DNA from: a virus | Length of the DNA: 21,242 nt | IMG/VR virus record: IMGVR_UViG_3300027712_001734 | Location: 1-21,242 of that record | Strand: one strand, 5' to 3' | Shown here: positions 15,134-21,242 of the stretch, one piece after another | How positions within the stretch are numbered: position 1 is the stretch's first letter | How the letters are laid out: every line of letters begins with the position of its first letter | The notes under the pieces: model-generated | Databases searched by the model: none | Told to the model about the DNA's origin: nothing | What the model saw: only the letters and a program-made list of their open reading frames with translations | Program-made: the position numbers and the translations under genes

Positions 15134-15892
15134 ATGACCGAAACTGAAAACGAACGCCAAAAAGTTATTGATTATGTACAAGCCATGCTAGGCGCTGGCA
15201 TGATAGACATAGAACTTGATCCTATACACTATAATACGGCTGTAGATCGTGCCTTGGCGAAATATCGTCAGCGCAGTTCCAATGCAGCAGAAGAAAGTTT
15301 TGGATTCTTAACCATACAGGTAGACCAAAACGACTACATTTTACCCAAAGAAGTTACCAGTGTTAGACAGCTTTTCCGTCGTAGCATTGGTAGTAGAACT
15401 GGTGGCGGTGATGGCGGTAGTTTGTTTGAACCATTTAACCTGGCATATTCTAATACCTATTTGTTATCTAGTACCAACATGGGTGGCCTAGCAACATACT
15501 ATGCTTTTGCCAGTTATCAGAAACAAGTTGGTAAAATGTTTGGATCAGATATTAATTTTACCTTTAACAAGACTACCAAGTTGCTGACAATTATGCAACG
15601 TCCACGTTCATCAGAAGAAATTCTAGTATGGATGTATAATTATCGTCCAGATTTTAACCTGTTGCAAGACGAATTTGCCGGCATGTGGCTTAAAGATTAT
15701 AGTTTGGCCACTTGCAAAATCATGTTAGGCGAAGCTCGTGAAAAGTTTGGTACAATTGCCAGCCCTCAAGGTGGCACTACTTTGAACGGTACTGCACTTA
15801 AAGCTGAAGGCAAAGCTGAGATTGAAATGTTAGAACTTGATCTAATCAATTACAAAGCTGGCGAAAATCCACTTACGTTTGTGATTGGCTAA
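15134..15892 (+). CDS. Neck/connector structural protein, gp13-like
   Basis: A 252-residue structural protein that I place tentatively with gp13-like neck proteins. Features are an N-terminal helical region (VIDYVQAMLGAGMIDIELDP), a DRALAKYRQRSSNAAEESFGFL segment, IQVDQNDYILPKEVTSVRQL, a Gly-rich loop, LAYSNTYLLSSTNMGG, and a C-terminal MLGEAREKFGTIASPQGG and TALKAEGKAEIEML run. The connector-like make-up and position next to gp14 support a head-to-tail joining role. I prefer the ATG at 15134 over 15110 because the latter's eight extra residues (MYLWLNIS) overlie the promoter boxes; neither start has a clear Shine-Dalgarno site. It is divergent from gp14, which is unusual, as these genes run together in T4. 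Confidence 0.62.
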   Translation: MTETENERQKVIDYVQAMLGAGMIDIELDPIHYNTAVDRALAKYRQRSSNAAEESFGFLTIQVDQNDYILPKEVTSVRQLFRRSIGSRTGGGDGGSLFEPFNLAYSNTYLLSSTNMGGLATYYAFASYQKQVGKMFGSDINFTFNKTTKLLTIMQRPRSSEEILVWMYNYRPDFNLLQDEFAGMWLKDYSLATCKIMLGEAREKFGTIASPQGGTTLNGTALKAEGKAEIEMLELDLINYKAGENPLTFVIG

Positions 15893-16092
15893 ACAGAAGT
15901 GAAGTAGATCTAGATCACATCTACAGTATACAACAAGGATTTAGGGACAGTATCCCACCATATATAATTGGACACCATACCAATTTACAAATGTTGGATA
16001 AACAAGAAAATTCTTCTAAGGGAATGAAATGTTCAAAATCTCAGGAACAATTATTTACAGACTTCTTTAACACGTTCACTGGAGAAATATAA
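15893..16092 (+). pseudogene. Orphan reading frame, possible gene remnant
   Basis: The 252-nt gap 15893-16144 has no complete gene, but one frame stays open from 15841 (inside the gp13-like gene) to TAA at 16090-16092. It encodes protein-like text such as HIYSIQQGFRDSIPPYIIG and EQLFTDFFNTFTGEI. The first ATG is at 15991, giving only 33 residues with no Shine-Dalgarno site. It looks like the 3' end of a gene whose front was lost, perhaps when the next glycosyltransferase gene came in. I do not recognise the family. Chance openness is possible. Confidence 0.3.
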
Positions 16093-16104
16093 CTGGTTAA
16101 TTTA

Positions 16105-16146
16105 ATGTTGACTCTGTATAGCAGAATATGCTATACTTGTCAACAT
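16105..16146 (+). promoter_or_regulatory. Long dyad with start codon in its 3' arm
   Basis: Outer stem 16105-16112 with 16139-16146 (8 bp) and inner stem 16116-16123 with 16129-16136 (8 bp, GTATAGCA/TGCTATAC), 5-nt loop and a 3x2 internal loop. The first two bases of the ATG at 16145 are paired. It overlaps a sigma70-like promoter, so it could act as an operator in DNA or a translation block in RNA. Confidence 0.7.
16108..16137 (+). promoter_or_regulatory. Sigma70-like promoter with extended -10
   Basis: TTGACT (16108-16113), 18-bp spacer, TATACT (16132-16137) preceded by TG one base upstream (TGCTATACT). The predicted start site, about seven bases on, falls at the ATG at 16145. It is the only such promoter I found in the window; other units carry TAAATA boxes. 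Confidence 0.55.
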
Positions 16147-16921
16147 GAAACCAATTGAAGTATTTTACCATGTGTATATTCCAATTCATGATGTAACAAA
16201 TACATGGGTCTGGTTTGTAGACCAGCAATTATCTTTAATTAGGGACTCGGGTTTATCAGAATGTGCTAAAGTTAATATAGCAATAACCATGCCAATGCAC
16301 ATAACTGAAGTTGCTGGAGTTAAATACCACACTGATAGTCATCCTCCAATTTATATTAGTTTTCATGAAAAAGTTAGAGAATATATAACAGCTAGATACT
16401 CGTTTGCCAATATATTAGATATAAGAGATATATCAGAATCTAACCTATTTGAGGCCCAAACTCTTAGATTTTTGCACAAAACCTGCTGTGAATCTACAGA
16501 AAGTATCAATGTATTGTACATTCATACCAAAGGTGTATATAGTGGATGTGTTGGTCCTAGTATTAGCAATTGGCGTGAAATATTGAATTATTATTTTATC
16601 ACACGCTGGCGGGATTGTATTAAGAATTTAGAAAATTCAGATATAGTTGGGCTCACGGATGCCTATAAAGATCAACGAGTATTGAGTGGAAACTTCTGGT
16701 GGGCAAGATCAGACCATGTAAAAACTTTAATAATGCCAACGGAATGCGATGGCGTTCGTGAAAATGAACCCAAGAATCGGTATCCATTAGAAAAATGGAT
16801 AACTGAAAATCAACCATGTATACATCGTATCCTAGACACAAATATTAATCATTATCAAAATTATTGTTTTTTAGAAGATTTGATAAAATTAGAACAACAA
16901 AATATTGACAATACAGTTTAA
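16145..16921 (+). CDS. Glycosyltransferase-like protein with host-type promoter
   Basis: A 258-residue protein resembling a bacterial and viral glycosyltransferase-like family seen among capsule or LPS genes. The recognisable parts are VLYIHTKGVYSG (about 144-155), NWREILNYYFITRWRDCIKN (with a tryptophan- and tyrosine-rich helix), DIVGL, and SGNFWWARSDHVKTL near 180-194; the SGNFWWA stretch is the most telling. No typical DxD is obvious, so catalysis is uncertain. It sits alone between structural and nucleotide genes, away from the glycan cassette, with its own sigma70-like promoter and dyad, and no Shine-Dalgarno site. That pattern is typical of a late-acquired 'moron' gene. It may alter the host surface early in infection or join the cassette's pathway. 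Confidence 0.62.
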   Translation: MKPIEVFYHVYIPIHDVTNTWVWFVDQQLSLIRDSGLSECAKVNIAITMPMHITEVAGVKYHTDSHPPIYISFHEKVREYITARYSFANILDIRDISESNLFEAQTLRFLHKTCCESTESINVLYIHTKGVYSGCVGPSISNWREILNYYFITRWRDCIKNLENSDIVGLTDAYKDQRVLSGNFWWARSDHVKTLIMPTECDGVRENEPKNRYPLEKWITENQPCIHRILDTNINHYQNYCFLEDLIKLEQQNIDNTV

Positions 16922-16924
16922 ATA
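16917..16924 (+). promoter_or_regulatory. Late-type promoter box TTTAAATA
   Basis: Overlaps the end of the preceding gene and lies 30 nt before the dNMP kinase ATG. Shares the TAAATA core. Confidence 0.45.
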
Positions 16925-16954
16925 GTATAAATTATAGTATCACTGGAGGTCATT

Positions 16955-17620
16955 ATGATTGTAGGTTTTGTAGGATTGATTGGTGCTGGTAAAGATACCG
17001 CCGCAGATTACTTGGTTAATACACACGGATTTAGACGAGATAGTTTTGCCAACACATTGAAAGATGCTGTGGCCTGTGTGTTTGGATGGGATCGAACTCT
17101 GTTAGAAGGCCGCACAGCAGAAGCCCGTGCATGGAGAGAACAACCAGATACTTGGTGGTCAACTCGCCTGGGGCGATCAATCACACCGCGATGGGTTCTA
17201 CAGTACTGGGGCACAGATGTTCTTAGAATGAACTTCCATGATGATATTTGGATTGCTAGTTTAGAAAATAAAATGCGTAAAACTACCGATGATATTGTCA
17301 TTAGTGATGTGCGCTTTCCTAATGAAATTCAAGCTATTCATAATTCTGGTGGCATCGTAGTACGTATTAAACGTGGTAAGGATCCTGAATGGTTTGATTC
17401 AGCAGTTTCTTTCAATTACGGACCCGATGGCAATTCTACGTGGTCACTAAGTAAAATGCAATTAGAACGAATGAAAATTCATGCAAGCGAGTATTCTTGG
17501 GTAGGTGGCAATATTGATTATACTGTTTACAATGATACCACAATAGATGAACTGTTTGAACAGATTGAATCCCTAATTAAAAGTCAGGAGTTAGATCACC
17601 CTGTTTCCATGGCAGCTTGA
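16955..17620 (+). CDS. Deoxynucleoside monophosphate kinase (T4 gp1-like)
   Basis: A 221-residue P-loop kinase of the T4 gp1 type, which phosphorylates dNMPs to dNDPs for phage DNA synthesis, including modified nucleotides in T4. Motifs: GLIGAGKDTAADYL (7-20, Walker A), SFANTLKDAVACVFGW (30-45), VLQYWGTDVLRMNF (81-94) and VISDVRFPNEIQAI (115-128). T4 gp1 has 241 residues, so this is near full length. GGAGG lies six bases before the ATG, a strong ribosome site. Its 3' end overlaps the convergent zinc-ribbon gene by 44 bases. Because a dNMP kinase can accept modified bases, its presence is compatible with, but does not prove, DNA modification by this phage. Confidence 0.88.
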   Translation: MIVGFVGLIGAGKDTAADYLVNTHGFRRDSFANTLKDAVACVFGWDRTLLEGRTAEARAWREQPDTWWSTRLGRSITPRWVLQYWGTDVLRMNFHDDIWIASLENKMRKTTDDIVISDVRFPNEIQAIHNSGGIVVRIKRGKDPEWFDSAVSFNYGPDGNSTWSLSKMQLERMKIHASEYSWVGGNIDYTVYNDTTIDELFEQIESLIKSQELDHPVSMAA

Positions 17621-17912
17621 GTTTGTGCAGTATGCGTTGACAGTTGGCGCATACTGTTTTTAAGTTAGTGACTCGACAGTTTGTTGGATTACCATCTATA
17701 TTGTAAACATTAAACTGTTCAGCATATTTAGAAGTGTATCCACAGCGATCGCACACTGCTTTCTTCTTGTAGCCAGCAATGACCCATAGAGGTTTGCCTG
17801 TTCCCCTGTTCTTAGAACAATGATCACACCTTGATCTATAGAAAGGTTGTCCTTCTTTGTAGTAGTTGATTGCTACTGGTCTCTCACCACACGTCTTACA
17901 TAAATTTCTCAT
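17577..17912 (-). CDS. Zinc-ribbon HNH-like protein, possibly without nuclease activity
   Basis: A 111-residue protein with two Cys pairs at the front (C5-x2-C8 and C29-x2-C32) and two further on (C54-x2-C57 and C88-x2-C91), likely binding zinc. The middle, FNVYNIDGNPTNC (67-79) then NLKTVCANCQRILH (83-96), follows the HNH pattern seen in phage endonucleases, where the first part usually reads D/Y-H-x-D-G-N. Here the histidine is Asn71, so cleavage may be lost or may use another residue such as H96. The start has AGGG six bases upstream and a TTAAATA box 31 nt away. It overlaps the dNMP kinase gene tail to tail by 44 bases. A DNA-binding or structural role is possible. Confidence 0.72.
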   Translation of the reverse strand: MRNLCKTCGERPVAINYYKEGQPFYRSRCDHCSKNRGTGKPLWVIAGYKKKAVCDRCGYTSKYAEQFNVYNIDGNPTNCRVTNLKTVCANCQRILHKLKLPWKQGDLTPDF

Positions 17913-17917
17913 ACTCC

Positions 17918-17939
17918 GCCCTTTTCACGCCCTTTTCAC
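17918..17939. repeat. Tandem 11-bp repeat in the leader of the zinc-ribbon gene
   Basis: GCCCTTTTCAC occurs twice in a row (17918-17928 and 17929-17939). On the minus strand each copy reads GTGAAAAGGGC; the nearer one provides the AAAGGG that serves as ribosome site. Confidence 0.8.
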
Positions 17940-17943
17940 ATAG

Positions 17944-17950
17944 TATTTAA
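17944..17950 (-). promoter_or_regulatory. Late-type promoter box TTAAATA (minus)
   Basis: 31 nt before the minus-strand start at 17912. It is divergent from the sheath promoter 23 nt away. Confidence 0.45.
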
Positions 17951-17972
17951 CCTTGTATTTTTTGGTAGAGTT

Positions 17973-17980
17973 GCTAAATA
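17973..17980 (+). promoter_or_regulatory. Late-type promoter box GCTAAATA of the sheath gene
   Basis: 30 nt before the sheath ATG and identical to the box at 15121. The leader then carries AAGGAG nine bases before the ATG. Confidence 0.65.
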
Positions 17981-18010
17981 AAACAAGTAATCCATAAGGA
18001 GATATACAAA

Positions 18011-21000
18011 ATGGCACTAGGTTCCCCAGGCGTACAAGTAACTGTTATTGATGAGAGTTTTTATACTCCAGCAGCACCAGGCACAACACCAATTATATTC
18101 GTTGCTACGGCACAAAACAAGAAAAATGCTTCAGGCACAGGTACTGCTCAAGGTACTACAGCAGCCAACGCAGGTAAAGTTTATGTAATCACCAGTCAGA
18201 GAGATCTTGCTGATACATTCGGTACTCCTGTATTCTATACAGATACCAATAGCAATCCTATTCATGGTGGCGAATTAAATGAATACGGTCTACAAGCTGC
18301 TTACAGTTTGTTAGGCGCAAGTTCAAGGGCTTACATTGCTCGTGCAGATGTTGATCTAGCACAATTAGTAGGTAAGACTAGCGCACCTGTTGGGTTGCCC
18401 GGTAATGGTACATACTGGGTTGATACCACAAGTTCATTGTTTGGTATCAACGAGTGGGATAACACCAAGAAATCTTTCACAGTTAAGACACCATTGATCA
18501 TTGATAATGACAATCGTGCAACTGCCGCAAGCGGTGGCGTTCCATTATCTAGCTTTGGTAACAAGGGCGACTATGCGATGTTTGTTACATCAGACAATGG
18601 CGCTACTGTTGCAAACGCAATTTATTACAAAAAATCTGACAATACTTGGGCATTGGTAACTACTGGTTTTGACAGTACCAAATCAGTACAGATTAGTCCT
18701 CATACATCATACCCAGATACATCTGCTTGGATAACAGGCAGTGTATGGATTAAAACGACTACACCGGGACTTGGTGCAAACTGGTCTGTAAAGTATTACA
18801 ACGGTAGCACACAGGCCTGGAGCACAGTTAGTGCCCCAATCTATAACAGCACACGTCAAGCCCTACAAACTCTAGATCTTACAGGTGGTGGAATTAACAT
18901 TCCAGTGGGCAACTTGTTCATTGAAACCAATACTAATACACCATCTGCTACTTTTAAAGTATGGAGACGTAGTGCAGCTGGTGCAACTCGAGTCACAACA
19001 ACAGCCACCGCATCAACAAGCGCTTCTACAAGTACATTTAGAATTAGAGAAACACTTGCTAATTCTAGTGAATGGGGGGACGTAGTAACTGTCAATATTC
19101 CACCAAATACAACTACAAATATTGCTTCTTTAATTCCAGCAGCAATTAGTGCGGCAGGTTTAACCAATGTTAGTGCTACCTACGATGCAGATAACACACG
19201 TTTAACAATCACTCACAAACTTGGTGGAGATGTTGCATTTAACGACGGTGATAGTACATTGTCCAAGATTGGTGTTGTTTCTGGAGTTACCAATCTATAT
19301 GCAGCAGGACTGACTGAAAACATATTTACTACCTTGGCTACTTCGGCTACTACTAGTACTATAAGTACATTCACAATTAGTGATAAAGAGGCAAATACCA
19401 GTACATGGAACGCAGCAATCACAGTAACTATTCCACCAAATACAACTACAAATATTGCTTCTCTAGTTCCGGCTGCAATCCGCGCCGCTGGTCTAACCAA
19501 TATTGGTGTCAGTTATGATGCCACCACTACAAAATTATCATTCACTCACAAATTAGGTAAAGAAATTTTATTTGGTGATGTTGGTGGTACATTGGCCAAG
19601 ATTGGCATTACTACATCTACAGCATATGTTCCAGTGTTTCTACTTCGTGCTTCTAACTGGAAGCCTTTGGTTTATGAAGCTAAGAAAACAGCCCCATCTA
19701 CCTTACCAGCAGACGGTACTTTATGGTACAGTTCCGCAGTTGACCAAGTTGACATCATGATCCATGATGGAACTAAATGGGTTGGTTATTTAAATGGCAA
19801 GGCTGGAACAAATGCTACAGGTCCAATTGTTAGTGCTACCCAGCCAACTACACAGACCAATGGTAATCCATTAGCTGATGGCGATATTTGGATCAGTACA
19901 AAAGATGCAAGCAAATACGGTCAAGAGATTTACGTTTACAACAATGATACCAAGAAGTGGGACTTGCAAGATGTTGCTGATCAATCAACACCAGATGGAT
20001 GGTTGTTTGCTGATGCTCGTTGGAGCGGTGCCGGCGACGATATAGTTCCTGATTCTATACAAAAATTATTGACATACAATTATGTTGATCCAGATGCTCC
20101 AGATCCTGCATTGTATCCAAAGGGTATGAAATTGTGGAATCTACGTCGTAGTGGATTCAATATTAAGAAATATATCAGTGGATATATCAATAAAAATGCC
20201 AACAATGGACAAAATATCAGATATCAAAATGATATATTAGATGGATATTTTGCAGATCGTTGGGTCACGGTTAGCCCTAACAATGAAGATGGTTCTGGCA
20301 AGTTTGGTACACACGCCCAACGTGGTTATGTTGTATCCAAGATAAAGGCCATGATTGACACCAACGCAGCTATTCGTGACACAGACACATTGGTGTTCAA
20401 CTTGATCGCTTGCCCTGGCTATCCAGAAGCCATTCAGAACATGATTGCGTTCAATACTGATCGTGGACAAACTGCATTTGTAGTTGGTGATACACCATTC
20501 CGTTTAGAGCCAAATGCTACTGCATTGAATGCTTGGGGGATGAATACAGCATTGGCTTATGACAATGGTGATACTGGTGCAGTCAGCTATGACGAATACA
20601 TGGGCATGTTCTATCCAAGCGGTTATACCACAGATAATACAGGAAATAACATTGTTGTTCCACCAAGTCACATGATGCTACGCACTATCGTTAACAGCGA
20701 TGCCAAGAGCTATCAATGGTTTGCTCCAGCAGGAACACGCCGTGGTGGTATTGACAATGCTACATCAGTGGGTTATGTTAATAAAGAAGGCGAATTTAGA
20801 ACTGTAGCTTTATATGAAGGTCTGCGCAACGTATTGCACGATGTTAAGATCAATCCAATTGCTACATTGCCAGGTGTTGGTATTGTAAACATGGGTCAAT
20901 ATACTCGTGCTAAAAACGCCAGCGCATTGGATCGTATCAATGTGGTACGTTTAGTTGCATTCTTACGCAGACAGCTGGGTATTCTTGCCAAGCCATACTT

Positions 21001-21242
21001 GTTTGAACCTAACGATACACAAACACGTCGTGAAATCAAAGCGGCTGCTGAAAGCCTAATGCTAGAGTTAGTGGGTCAACGTGCTATCTATGACTTCCTT
21101 GTTGTATGTGATACTACAAACAACACACCTGCAAGAATTGATCGTAGCGAGTTGTACATGGACATTGCTATTGAACCAGTTAAAGCTGTCGAGTTTATCT
21201 ATATTCCATTGAGAATCAAGAACACTGGCGAAATCGCAGCCG
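18011..21242 (+). CDS. Tail sheath protein, gp18-like, enlarged (3' partial)
   Basis: Open from ATG at 18011 to the window end without a stop (1,077 codons). It is the contractile sheath subunit. The N terminus MALGSPGVQVTVIDESFY is typical, and the last ~350 residues carry sheath-core stretches: RGYVVSKIKAMIDT, DTLVFNLIACPGYPEAIQNM, WFAPAGTRRGGIDNA, GLRNVLHDVKINPIATLPG, LDRINVVRLVAFLRRQLG and AIEPVKAVEFIYIPLRIK. By comparison with the family only a few residues should be missing. T4 gp18 has 659 residues, so about 420 are extra and lie in the middle: residues 130-275 and 568-653 hold five W-containing hairpin motifs, and 331-543 hold a duplicated module. These probably project from the sheath surface. 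The ribosome site AAGGAG is good. Confidence 0.92.
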   Translation, partial: MALGSPGVQVTVIDESFYTPAAPGTTPIIFVATAQNKKNASGTGTAQGTTAANAGKVYVITSQRDLADTFGTPVFYTDTNSNPIHGGELNEYGLQAAYSLLGASSRAYIARADVDLAQLVGKTSAPVGLPGNGTYWVDTTSSLFGINEWDNTKKSFTVKTPLIIDNDNRATAASGGVPLSSFGNKGDYAMFVTSDNGATVANAIYYKKSDNTWALVTTGFDSTKSVQISPHTSYPDTSAWITGSVWIKTTTPGLGANWSVKYYNGSTQAWSTVSAPIYNSTRQALQTLDLTGGGINIPVGNLFIETNTNTPSATFKVWRRSAAGATRVTTTATASTSASTSTFRIRETLANSSEWGDVVTVNIPPNTTTNIASLIPAAISAAGLTNVSATYDADNTRLTITHKLGGDVAFNDGDSTLSKIGVVSGVTNLYAAGLTENIFTTLATSATTSTISTFTISDKEANTSTWNAAITVTIPPNTTTNIASLVPAAIRAAGLTNIGVSYDATTTKLSFTHKLGKEILFGDVGGTLAKIGITTSTAYVPVFLLRASNWKPLVYEAKKTAPSTLPADGTLWYSSAVDQVDIMIHDGTKWVGYLNGKAGTNATGPIVSATQPTTQTNGNPLADGDIWISTKDASKYGQEIYVYNNDTKKWDLQDVADQSTPDGWLFADARWSGAGDDIVPDSIQKLLTYNYVDPDAPDPALYPKGMKLWNLRRSGFNIKKYISGYINKNANNGQNIRYQNDILDGYFADRWVTVSPNNEDGSGKFGTHAQRGYVVSKIKAMIDTNAAIRDTDTLVFNLIACPGYPEAIQNMIAFNTDRGQTAFVVGDTPFRLEPNATALNAWGMNTALAYDNGDTGAVSYDEYMGMFYPSGYTTDNTGNNIVVPPSHMMLRTIVNSDAKSYQWFAPAGTRRGGIDNATSVGYVNKEGEFRTVALYEGLRNVLHDVKINPIATLPGVGIVNMGQYTRAKNASALDRINVVRLVAFLRRQLGILAKPYLFEPNDTQTRREIKAAAESLMLELVGQRAIYDFLVVCDTTNNTPARIDRSELYMDIAIEPVKAVEFIYIPLRIKNTGEIAA
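19001..19623 (+). repeat. Duplicated 111-residue module inside the sheath gene (333-bp offset)
   Basis: Copy 1 is about 19001-19290, copy 2 about 19334-19623, offset exactly 333 bp. A 33-bp segment is identical in both (19097-19129 and 19430-19462), encoding IPPNTTTNIAS. Shared protein marks are PAAI-x-AAGLTN, an SYDA/TYDA turn, THKLG and LSKIG/LAKIG. The rest has diverged. Confidence 0.9.

Noticed and set aside
20237-20470. Minus-strand 77-codon frame within the sheath gene
   Set aside because: It lies opposite the conserved sheath core, has no ribosome site, and its protein is Cys-rich and unfamiliar.

Overview
The window is a 21.2 kb, AT-rich stretch of a T4-like myovirus (Caudoviricetes), probably from an aquatic host. 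The evidence is a set of T4-type morphogenesis proteins (tail sheath gp18, gp13-like and gp14-like neck proteins, gp15-like tail completion protein), a T4 gp1-like deoxynucleoside monophosphate kinase, and T4-late-type promoter boxes ending in TAAATA ahead of almost every transcription unit. No tRNA, integrase, IS element or CRISPR array was seen. The host cannot be named from the sequence.

Layout. (1) Positions 2-3484 hold the 3' part of a giant tail-fibre gene made of about 60 in-frame 51-bp repeats, ending in a self-cleaving S74 chaperone domain. (2) Positions 3516-10903 hold a same-strand cassette of seven genes: GT4-like glycosyltransferase, GT-A glycosyltransferase, sulfotransferase, GT2-methyltransferase fusion, GT9-like protein, NodU/CmcH-type carbamoyltransferase and a second sulfotransferase. 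Most junctions overlap by 1-13 bases. (3) Positions 10932-12092 hold a small unknown late gene and a fusion of an APS-kinase-like domain with an HxGH nucleotidyltransferase. (4) Positions 12104-15091, on the minus strand, hold a gp14-gp15-Nudix operon. gp14 appears to start at an ATT codon. (5) Positions 15134-17620, on the plus strand, hold a gp13-like gene, a short orphan reading frame, a glycosyltransferase-like gene with its own sigma70-like promoter inside a long dyad, and a dNMP kinase. (6) Positions 17577-17912, minus strand, hold a zinc-ribbon HNH-like protein. (7) From 18011 to the window end runs an unusually large tail sheath gene, cut at its 3' end.

How the parts fit. The APS-kinase-like fusion could supply PAPS, which the two sulfotransferases would use, while the glycosyltransferases, methyltransferase and carbamoyltransferase build and cap a glycan. 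I infer a phage-encoded pathway for a sulfated, carbamoylated, possibly methylated glycan. It may decorate the virion (it lies next to the fibre gene), the phage DNA, or the host surface; the sequence does not decide which. The structural proteins are also enlarged: the sheath carries a duplicated 111-residue module and several W-containing beta-hairpin motifs that recur in gp14 and gp15.
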